Positions 15,538 through 22,818 of a stretch of 29,753 bases of DNA are shown here, one piece after another. The DNA comes from Phycisphaerae bacterium (GTDB lineage: Bacteria > Planctomycetota > Phycisphaerae > UBA1845): the NCBI GenBank assembly GCA_021604825.1, contig BQJS01000033.1, positions 1 through 29,753 on the forward strand, in the 5' to 3' direction. Below the pieces are notes generated by a model, which worked only from the letters and a program-made list of their open reading frames with translations, had not been told where the DNA came from and made no database searches. Every line of letters begins with the position of its first letter. The stretch's first letter is position 1. Both the position numbers and the translations under genes were made by a program.

Positions 15538-17610
15538 TCAATCAACAACCTGCTTCTCACCCCTTGAAACACTATCATCGTAGTGTTCAAGTTCGTTCAG
15601 TACGGCATCCGGATTCTTGCGATGCTCTTCCATTCCTGGTGGTGTGGGCACGACTTTGTTGGGATCGAACGGCGGAGTGTGTGCATCGCATTGCACTTGA
15701 ACAAATGGCATGGCGTCATCGTAAATGGCCCGGCGCGTTGTCAGATCGAGTGACTTCCATACCCGTGCTTTCTCTGGAATCGAAAAGTCCGGTCTCTGCA
15801 GGAAAATAAGGGCGATGTCACGCCGCATGATCCCAATCGGCTGGAGGACTCGCCGGGCGTTTCGGTCGGTTTTCGTGTCGCGGTGGTAGTACTCATACCA
15901 TTCCTTAGCCGTATTGAAACTCTGGATGCTGCGTTCAACATCCCCGACAGCCGCTTCCTTCAATGATCGTAATAGAAATGCTTGAATAAAGACGGTTGCG
16001 CCGGCCTGGGTGTCGAGTGCCTCCTTGAATTGCCGCTCAACAAACGCTTTGAAGGTTGTGCTGTACCGGGGTTTGGCGTTGCCGGACCTGTCCAGGTCGA
16101 ATTTTCTTAGGTAGAAGTAGTATTCCTTCGCCTCTTCCATATTCTTCTTCCCGCCCGTCAGGTATAGCTGGCGGATAGATCGCATCAGGAAGTTTTCGTG
16201 CCCAGTCGAATAGTTCGGCCCGGCTGTCCCTTCAACAAAATTGGGATCATCGCCAAATTGTTCTTTACCAAACTTGATATAGGCCTCGTGCATGTGGCGG
16301 ATGTAGCGGGCATCTGGCTGGTACTCGACGAATGACTTTCCCGGTTCTTGAAAATTCGGTTCCAGAACGATTTTGCCTTTGCGACTTAGCGAATCAAGCG
16401 AAAAGAAAATGAATCGAACTGCATTCATCGAGTCAGCATCGTCACGATTCTTGACGTTTGTGGTTATCTTGTCGCCGTAGGCCCCCCAATAGAGGGAATG
16501 ACCATACGGGCTACGCCAGTCGATCGGACCGTATTCTTCCATCAGGGACAACATGAAATCAATGTCCATGTTGTACTCGTTTTGATCGCGGAGAACGTCA
16601 GATCGCACAGCCGCACACAACTCGTCGACAACCTCGGCATTCGCCGGGTCACCAAGCAACTCGCGCTGCCGCTTGTGTGGAATAACTGGAGAATCGTCAT
16701 CTCGAAGAACGAATTGTTCCAGGCTGGAATACGTCCGCATGTGTTCTGCGACAAAGGATAGAAGCGATTTGTCAGCGTCGAGGCCCAACTCTTCTGAAGC
16801 GGCTTGACGTAGTGCCTCAGGGGTCAACTCGTCATATCCCGGAATCTCAGCCAGTTCTTCTTCGGTTTTCCTGCGCATCTCCTCGATCAACCGCTTCACT
16901 TCTGGCGTTTGCTCGATCCATGCGTCGAGATTGCGCGGGGCTTTGACGATCTTGCGAAACCTCTCAACAGCTTGGTCGTCCTCGATGACGAGGGGTGGTT
17001 CGCCGAAGATCTGTTCCATCTCGACTGCGAGTTCGGCTTTATAGGCTCGATGAGAGTCGTCGAGTTTGTCGCCGACTTTGTGATAAAAAGTCCAGGACAG
17101 CTCTTTGTAAAGCGTGATCGATTTGGGATTGTAAACCAGCCCTCGGTTGCGAAGATTCTTAATACCGTTTGATACCCAGAGCCAGCGAGCTTCGTCGCTG
17201 TACTGACACACGGAGATGTTGTACGCCATATTCCACGCCGCATATTTCCAGACGGTCGGATATCGTGGAGCCAACTTGCACAGCCAATTGGAAAGTTGCA
17301 TCAATTCGAAGAACCGATTCTCCTCCTTGAGTTCCTCAAGACGAATAAACGCAACGTCGATCGCGAGGGCTCGCAGCGTGCCCAACTTGGTCATCAATGC
17401 AATGTCCGGTGGAAGCCCTTCGATCTTGACGTCCATCGTCATCTGTTCATTGCGCCGAATGTCATTGATTGGTCTGACCAGGAGCATTGCCCCCGCCAAA
17501 CACGCAATCGCAACGATCGACGAGACCAGTCGCACCCATCGATCTCCACGCCTGGCGCTCGTGCGGCCGGCGAGGTACGATTCCATATTCGATTGGGTCA
17601 TTTGCGCCAT
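15538..17610 (-). CDS. Large membrane-anchored protein of unknown function
   Basis: The 690-residue protein has one membrane segment near the N-terminus (about 28-46, VRLVSSIVAIACLAGAMLLV), with basic residues before it, so the bulk is probably periplasmic. The remainder is long, charged and mainly helical, rich in Tyr, Trp and Glu, with segments such as NWLCKLAPRYPTVWKYAAWN that look like helical-repeat (TPR-like) packing. No catalytic motif was recognised. It is the last gene of the minus-strand block and starts 65 bp after the ABC permease stop, which suggests co-expression and perhaps a role as an extracytoplasmic partner of that transporter. That link is an inference from position. Confidence 0.8.
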   Translation of the reverse strand: MAQMTQSNMESYLAGRTSARRGDRWVRLVSSIVAIACLAGAMLLVRPINDIRRNEQMTMDVKIEGLPPDIALMTKLGTLRALAIDVAFIRLEELKEENRFFELMQLSNWLCKLAPRYPTVWKYAAWNMAYNISVCQYSDEARWLWVSNGIKNLRNRGLVYNPKSITLYKELSWTFYHKVGDKLDDSHRAYKAELAVEMEQIFGEPPLVIEDDQAVERFRKIVKAPRNLDAWIEQTPEVKRLIEEMRRKTEEELAEIPGYDELTPEALRQAASEELGLDADKSLLSFVAEHMRTYSSLEQFVLRDDDSPVIPHKRQRELLGDPANAEVVDELCAAVRSDVLRDQNEYNMDIDFMLSLMEEYGPIDWRSPYGHSLYWGAYGDKITTNVKNRDDADSMNAVRFIFFSLDSLSRKGKIVLEPNFQEPGKSFVEYQPDARYIRHMHEAYIKFGKEQFGDDPNFVEGTAGPNYSTGHENFLMRSIRQLYLTGGKKNMEEAKEYYFYLRKFDLDRSGNAKPRYSTTFKAFVERQFKEALDTQAGATVFIQAFLLRSLKEAAVGDVERSIQSFNTAKEWYEYYHRDTKTDRNARRVLQPIGIMRRDIALIFLQRPDFSIPEKARVWKSLDLTTRRAIYDDAMPFVQVQCDAHTPPFDPNKVVPTPPGMEEHRKNPDAVLNELEHYDDSVSRGEKQVVD

Positions 17611-17675
17611 CGGTAATCTCGATACGACTTTCTACAGTTCGATGCCTCGGTTCTTAACGCAGTTCCTAACCAGTG

Positions 17676-19064
17676 TTACAAGGAAACTTCGTCAACTTCC
17701 CTTCGCATGAACATCAGGCATCCGGCGATCAATAGGATCGATGTCTTGACAAGGACCAAGCTTCCAATACTCATCAAAACCCACATCAAAGTGACGTTTC
17801 GGCCATCGACCAAGAGGTCGAGCGCATTGAACTCGTCAAAATTTGGAATGACGAAATAGATCGCCCGCACGACATTCGCCAACGCAAATTGAGCAATGCC
17901 AAATGAGCCTTCGTCGGGAATCCAGCTGATTGAATCGATCAAAAATTCCCTGGTGGTCGCCAGAAGCAAGACGGAAAACGCTCCCAAACATGCAACCGGA
18001 AACGAAAACACTGTCGAGAGCGTGACGGAAATGGCCGCGAGAAAAACCAGCTTGCACAGAACCAAACTTAGCGTCCGAATCAGGTTTCCGCCGAACGTTC
18101 CAATCGGAAAATAAACTTGGACGGAGTCTTCTCGCTGAAAAACGACCGTGTTGTCATGCTGCAGGTCACCAAACTTGATATATGGATTGATGTTTTCAAA
18201 TTGAACCTGCAACGTGTTGTCGGGGGCGACGCAGTCGGCCGGAACGCTAACGGTGTGGATTCGATCCATGAAGTCACGGCGAGGAACCGCATAAAGTTTG
18301 GTCCCTTTTTCCGGACTGCCGAATTTCCACATGTACTTGATGATTTCGTCAGGGGGGTAGTTCGATACTTGATGCACATATCGTAGGTGGATTTTTGAAT
18401 CGGGGCTTCGGTCGCATCGGACTTCGTCAAACTCAAAAACGCGAGTTTCTCTGGGCCAAATAACTCGCCAGCGTTCACGCATGCGGGCTTGAATTTGCTT
18501 CTTTTCCTGCAATGCACTGTGGTTCGCGAGTCCGGCGTATTTTCCGAGTTCGACATTCTTCTGGTATAGCGCTTCCGCCTCGGCTGCAAAGGACGGAATC
18601 TTGTAGTTCGAGGCATGGCGGGCGCTGAGAATTTGTCCCTTCAATCGGTCAGCGTCATACGCGTCCTGGGCTGGTTTGGACGCGAGATACATCGTGCATG
18701 CATAAATCAGCAGGCCGGCTTTTGTCAACAGTACTGTATTGATGCAGACGATCCCGACCCAACGCCCAACCACATACTTCCAGCGCGCGATGGGCTTGGT
18801 CATAAGCGTAAGGATTTGTTTGCCCGACAAGTCGTCAGAAATCGACTTCGCAAGAAAAATTGAAAGAAACGAAAGCAGCACGCCGACGGCTGTTACCGAG
18901 TACGACAGAAATGCCTGCACAGCGCCGCTGACGGTATTGTCGCCCTTGGAGGCAAACGGGAGACCGACGAGAAGCACAACCAGCAAGACGACGAAAGAGA
19001 GCGCCACCTTGTTACGGATGCTCTCTGAAATCGTATGGCGGGCAACGGTCCAGATACTACCCAT
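17676..19064 (-). CDS. ABC-2 type transporter permease with large extramembrane insertion
   Basis: Start taken at ATG 19064, which has AGGA 8 bases upstream and overlaps the ATPase gene by 8 bp. An upstream in-frame start at 19115 would lie deep inside that gene. The 462-residue product has membrane segments at about 20-36, 52-73 and 103-126, then about 200 polar residues, then several more segments to the C-terminus. It carries DLSGKQILTLMTKPIARW (about 78-95), a cytoplasmic signature shared with the permease at 25703-26668, and the late IPNF motif also found there. It resembles the NosY/COG1277-type permeases. The overlap with the ATPase gene indicates that they form one transporter. Confidence 0.88.
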   Translation of the reverse strand: MGSIWTVARHTISESIRNKVALSFVVLLVVLLVGLPFASKGDNTVSGAVQAFLSYSVTAVGVLLSFLSIFLAKSISDDLSGKQILTLMTKPIARWKYVVGRWVGIVCINTVLLTKAGLLIYACTMYLASKPAQDAYDADRLKGQILSARHASNYKIPSFAAEAEALYQKNVELGKYAGLANHSALQEKKQIQARMRERWRVIWPRETRVFEFDEVRCDRSPDSKIHLRYVHQVSNYPPDEIIKYMWKFGSPEKGTKLYAVPRRDFMDRIHTVSVPADCVAPDNTLQVQFENINPYIKFGDLQHDNTVVFQREDSVQVYFPIGTFGGNLIRTLSLVLCKLVFLAAISVTLSTVFSFPVACLGAFSVLLLATTREFLIDSISWIPDEGSFGIAQFALANVVRAIYFVIPNFDEFNALDLLVDGRNVTLMWVLMSIGSLVLVKTSILLIAGCLMFMRREVDEVSL

Positions 19065-20277
19065 CACCACGATCCTTTTGATCAACCGAATCCTCTTGCC
19101 CCAGCAATCCGTCAATCACGCTGCGATCCGCTTGCACAGGCTTTGCCGGTGAAGATGACGGTAATGGTTTGGGTGCGACCTGGGCGGTTTCGCTGGGTGA
19201 CTGGGGCGACGACTTCGGTTTGGTCAGGTCATCGATGACTTTTTGTGACGGTTTGGGAGGCTGTTTCTTCTCAACAGCCATGGGGACTGGCTCGGTCTTG
19301 ACATCTTTGTCGGCGGCTTTGATGAGCGACTGAATAATCGCTCCGCCGTCATCGGTCGCGGTACCGAGAAACTCCGGAATAGCGCCAGCCTGCCCTGCTC
19401 CAGATGTTGCGATCTTAGCGGCTTGGGCGTCTTCCACGATTTTGAGAAACAGGTTTTCGAGTCGGCCTGTGGGGACGCTCACGTCGATGGGTTTTGATTC
19501 GCGCCGCTGGACGACCGATTTGATTTCTTCAATCGTATCGGGACGGAGTTTGTCGGCGCGAATTTGAGTGACGTCCTTTTGTGCGAGCAGTTCCTTGATG
19601 GTTCCTTCGGCTTGCACCTTGCCGCCGTAGAGGATGCAGACCCGGTCGCAAACGTCTTCCACGTCGGCGAGCAGGTGGCTACTGAGCAGGATGGTCTTGC
19701 CCATGTCGCCTAGACGGCGGATGACATCTTTGATCTGTCGCGTTCCAATGGGGTCGAGTCCGGAAGTCGGTTCGTCCAGCACGAGAAACTCGGGATCGTT
19801 GATCAGCGCTTGGGCCAATCCGATGCGGCGGGCCATCCCTTTGGAATATTCACCGATGCGTCGCTTGGATTCGTGCTGCAAACCTACCATCTCGAGCAGC
19901 ATATCGCGGCGTTCGCGACGGACTTGGCCATGCTGGCGAAACAACCGTCCGTAGAAATCGAGCGTTTCGCGGGCGTCGAGGAAACGATACAGGTACGATT
20001 CTTCGGGCAAATATCCGATGCGCTGTTTGATCGCCACGTCGGTCGGGGGGCGGCCAAAAATCGAAATGCGGCCTCGCGTTGGATACAGCAAACCGAGGAG
20101 CATTTTGATCGCCGTACTTTTTCCCGATCCGTTTGGACCCAACAGGCCAAACACTTCTCCGGGTTTGATTTCAATATTGAGATCTTGAACTGCCGAAACG
20201 CGCGGTCGTCGCCAGAAGTCCTTGAAGACTTTGTTAAGCCCGACGGTCTGAACCACTGGAAGCGATGATTTGGTCAT
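19057..20277 (-). CDS. ABC transporter ATP-binding protein with disordered C-terminal tail
   Basis: The 406-residue protein has a complete ABC ATPase: Walker A GPNGSGKST (about 47-55), signature YSKGM (144-148), Walker B FLVLDE (164-169) with TSGLDP after it, and the switch histidine LLSSH (H201). The domain ends near residue 285, where LENLFLKIVEDA is typical of the CcmA/NatA-like family. After that comes a tail of about 120 residues rich in Pro, Ser, Lys and Asp, unusual for this family. It contains two similar short motifs, KVIDDL and SVIDGL. No good ribosome site precedes the ATG. Three tandem 14-bp units lie just upstream. It works with the overlapping permease gene. Confidence 0.95.
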   Translation of the reverse strand: MTKSSLPVVQTVGLNKVFKDFWRRPRVSAVQDLNIEIKPGEVFGLLGPNGSGKSTAIKMLLGLLYPTRGRISIFGRPPTDVAIKQRIGYLPEESYLYRFLDARETLDFYGRLFRQHGQVRRERRDMLLEMVGLQHESKRRIGEYSKGMARRIGLAQALINDPEFLVLDEPTSGLDPIGTRQIKDVIRRLGDMGKTILLSSHLLADVEDVCDRVCILYGGKVQAEGTIKELLAQKDVTQIRADKLRPDTIEEIKSVVQRRESKPIDVSVPTGRLENLFLKIVEDAQAAKIATSGAGQAGAIPEFLGTATDDGGAIIQSLIKAADKDVKTEPVPMAVEKKQPPKPSQKVIDDLTKPKSSPQSPSETAQVAPKPLPSSSPAKPVQADRSVIDGLLGQEDSVDQKDRGDG

Positions 20278-20316
20278 GGTACCGGTGCGTTTCTAAAGTG
20301 TATTGCGTCCACCGAA

Positions 20317-20358
20317 GTCAGTTGGTCAATGTCAGTGGGTCAATGTCAGTTGGCGAAG
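20317..20358 (-). repeat. Tandem 14-bp repeats upstream of the ABC ATPase gene
   Basis: The unit GTCAGTTGGTCAAT (20317-20330) is followed directly by GTCAGTGGGTCAAT (20331-20344) and by a partial third copy at 20345-20358. On the minus strand, the direction of the flanking genes, each full unit reads ATTGACCNACTGAC and so contains TTGAC. They lie in the 103-bp gap between hflK and the ATPase gene, about 40 bp before the ATPase start. They could be operator or promoter elements. Confidence 0.7.
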
Positions 20359-20380
20359 TCCTCTTGCCGTTTGCCAAAGC

Positions 20381-21700
20381 TTACATGGGAGGCATGATCG
20401 CATGCATTTTCTTCTTAGGCGCGAACTTGTAGCCTTCTGATTCCTTCTGCAGCTTTTCGATTTCATCTCGGGCGGTTCGCTCGGGGTCTGGTTCGATATG
20501 GATACGCAACTCATCGGCGCTGCTAGCCACAAAGTGCTTGATCAAACCGTCTTGCTGCAGAAACCTTTGCTTGGATTGCTCCCAAAGGCGATGAACCAAC
20601 AATTCGGGCGATTCACGATATTCGTCCAAGACAGCCAAGTATTGATCGACATCGCCATTGATCTGTTGAACCACCTGCGTGTAGTAACCGCGGGCCAACC
20701 GGATCCGTTGCCCTGCCAATCCGGATGCTTCGTTCTCCAGAATTTCATCGATCTCGGCTTCAAGGGCCAATTGGGTTGTTTCGTCATTTCCTTCGATCGC
20801 CGCGTCCAGACGATCGAGCAAACCGATGTGCCTTTCGCCGTCTTTGGAGGTATAGGTCGAAAGATTTTGCCAAGAAATCCCCGCCGTTGCGTTGAGGATT
20901 TTGATGCGGTCCTGCTGGGCTTCCTGTACGGACTTATCGCGATCGCTCTGTGCCTTTGCGACGTTGTCGAATGCGCTCATGGTTGGACCCGGCACCGAAG
21001 AGTGCGGGATATCCAAAGCCACAACACTCACGCCCGTGCCCAACTGTTCAAGCCGTTCATTCACAATCGTTCGGACCTTGAGCGCAACTTCTGTGGTGAA
21101 TCCACGAGTGACGTCTTCTGCCGTATAATTGGAAACCAGCACGATCGTCGCATCATCCAACAATGATGTGATCAATGCTTCCACCTCAGTGGTCGATTCG
21201 TCGCCGACATTCAACACGTATTGGCGAAGGTTATTGACGCGATACTTAACGTCCCACTGGATATGAACAATGCCGTTGTCTGCCGTCAGCAACGATCCGT
21301 CGAGGGCGGGATTGATAATGCCGCTAACGCGAATCTTGCTCAAGGGTTCGTTGATCTGGCCCTCTTTGACCTTGGGCCATTGATTCAAACTGCGAAACGC
21401 GTTGTTCTTCTTGGTTGCAAAAATCAGCGTTTCTTCGATGGGGTAAGGAAACGCAACCGATGGCCCCGATTCTCGCACTCGGTTCAGCTTTCCAAATCGG
21501 AAGACGACGGCTTCAGAGTCTTCGTCGACGATGCGTACGCCACTCAACGCATAAAGCACGACGAGTATGACCATGACAAATTTGAGTATGTTGAAACTCG
21601 CCCGCATGGCGTCTGCGAGGGACTGGTTGGCCGCATCGAGCGGAGCCTCTCCAGGTAGATCGCCTGCTGGCGGGTGATGATGGTGATGCGAGTGGGCCAT
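20381..21700 (-). CDS. hflK: HflK-like SPFH membrane protein
   Basis: The 439-residue protein has a short cytoplasmic N-terminus with a run of five histidines (residues 5-9), one membrane segment (about 37-54) and an SPFH/prohibitin domain (about 55-260). Matches to HflK include SEAVVFRFGKLNRVRESGP, LLTADNGIVHIQWDVKYRV and the EQLGTGVSVVALDIPHSSVP region. The C-terminal part is long and helical, as expected for the coiled-coil lid of HflK/C cages. In E. coli HflK and HflC form a cage around the protease FtsH in the inner membrane. FtsH is not in this window. The hflC homologue lies 69 bp upstream in the same direction, so co-transcription is likely. Confidence 0.85.
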   Translation of the reverse strand: MAHSHHHHHPPAGDLPGEAPLDAANQSLADAMRASFNILKFVMVILVVLYALSGVRIVDEDSEAVVFRFGKLNRVRESGPSVAFPYPIEETLIFATKKNNAFRSLNQWPKVKEGQINEPLSKIRVSGIINPALDGSLLTADNGIVHIQWDVKYRVNNLRQYVLNVGDESTTEVEALITSLLDDATIVLVSNYTAEDVTRGFTTEVALKVRTIVNERLEQLGTGVSVVALDIPHSSVPGPTMSAFDNVAKAQSDRDKSVQEAQQDRIKILNATAGISWQNLSTYTSKDGERHIGLLDRLDAAIEGNDETTQLALEAEIDEILENEASGLAGQRIRLARGYYTQVVQQINGDVDQYLAVLDEYRESPELLVHRLWEQSKQRFLQQDGLIKHFVASSADELRIHIEPDPERTARDEIEKLQKESEGYKFAPKKKMHAIMPPM

Positions 21701-21769
21701 GAACCTTACCTTGCTTTAGAACCGACTCTTATAGAATCTCAAACGACAGACACGCTCCGACGATTCCGA

Positions 21770-22705
21770 TTAATTTCCGCCGGGTGCCGTTGGTTTTTCA
21801 ATTCTGGTTTTTTCGTTCCACAAATTGAACGGTTGAATCTCGGTATCCAAGAAGACTTCTGACCGACTGTTGAGAATCAACTCGATTGAACGCAATTGAT
21901 CGAGGAAAATACGAAGCTCCTCGTGCTCTTTAAATTTCTTGTAGATCTCGCCAACTTCGGAGAGACCCTCACTTTCGATTCTGGCGACTTTGCGTTCGAC
22001 CATTGCCATGATCCGTCCGCTTGCCGCTTGAGCCGCAGCTCTGATCCGCGTCCCTTCAGCGTCACCTTCAGAGCGGTACTTGTCTGCTTTGACTTCCTGG
22101 GTCTTCTTCATGGTCGTGAAGACCGCCTGGGTTACGTTGGCAGGTAAGGCAAGTTGCTTGATGCCAAACATGCAGATCTCAACGCCGAAATCCTTTTGGG
22201 CGTCCGTCTCGATGGCGTCCATCATTTCCTGCTCGATTTCCTGAAGCTTTCGATCAGACGCCTTGGTTGATACAAAATCGGAGAAGTTGTGCTTACCAAT
22301 CACCGCCTTCTTAAGACTGCGGATTCGTGTTCGCAGCGCTTCTTCGCCCGACTTAACTTCGTTGTAGCGCGTGTGGAATTTGTACGGGTCGACGATCCGC
22401 CACGTGGCAAACGTGGTCACAATGATCTGCTTGCTGTCGAGCGTGGGGGCTTCTTCGATCCGTCCTTCGAGAAGTCGCAAACGTGTGTCGTACTTCACGA
22501 CGCTTTGGATCGGCCAAGGCCACTTCAGGTTCAAACCGGCGAAGAAGCTAATGTCATCCTCGTCGATACGGATGGGCTTTTCGCTGGCGTTGCCAAACGT
22601 TTTCTTGATCGCCACTTCTGTGGATCGAACCTGAAATGTACACCAGTACATCAGGAGGATGGCCATCAGCAGGACGGCAGCAATGATCGATGGGGTGTTC
22701 TTCAT
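21770..22705 (-). CDS. hflC: HflC-like SPFH membrane protein
   Basis: Start at ATG 22705, preceded by GGAGAAG with 5 bases between. The TTG at 22723 is in frame but overlaps the ribosome site. The 311-residue protein has an N-terminal membrane anchor (about 5-22) and an SPFH domain. HflC-specific features are GLNLKWPWPIQSVVKYDTRL, QIIVTTFATWRIVDPYKF and GIKQLALPANVTQAVFTTMK, followed by the charged helix TQEVKADKYRSEGDAEGTRI. The partner HflK is the next gene. Order here is hflC then hflK, the reverse of E. coli. Confidence 0.9.
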   Translation of the reverse strand: MKNTPSIIAAVLLMAILLMYWCTFQVRSTEVAIKKTFGNASEKPIRIDEDDISFFAGLNLKWPWPIQSVVKYDTRLRLLEGRIEEAPTLDSKQIIVTTFATWRIVDPYKFHTRYNEVKSGEEALRTRIRSLKKAVIGKHNFSDFVSTKASDRKLQEIEQEMMDAIETDAQKDFGVEICMFGIKQLALPANVTQAVFTTMKKTQEVKADKYRSEGDAEGTRIRAAAQAASGRIMAMVERKVARIESEGLSEVGEIYKKFKEHEELRIFLDQLRSIELILNSRSEVFLDTEIQPFNLWNEKTRIEKPTAPGGN

Positions 22706-22782
22706 ATTCGCTTCTCCGCGCAATCGACTTCAGTTCGAACGCGTGTTCCAGATTCGAGGTTACTTGGTTCAGATAAGTCTTT

Positions 22783-22816
22783 ATTCAATACAGATGATTA
22801 TTCAGTACAGATAAAC
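22783..22816 (-). repeat. Tandem 17-bp repeat between two SPFH genes
   Basis: ATTCAATACAGATGATT (22783-22799) is followed directly by ATTCAGTACAGATAAAC (22800-22816). The first 13 bases differ at one position. The pair sits just after the stop of the polytopic SPFH gene, about 80 bp before the hflC ATG in transcription direction. A related TTCAGATAAG occurs at 22768-22777. Function unknown. Confidence 0.6.
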
Positions 22817-22818
22817 TG

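Noticed and set aside
20317..20358. 14-bp repeats as a small CRISPR array
   Set aside because: Units are directly adjacent with no spacers and are too short. No cas genes are present.
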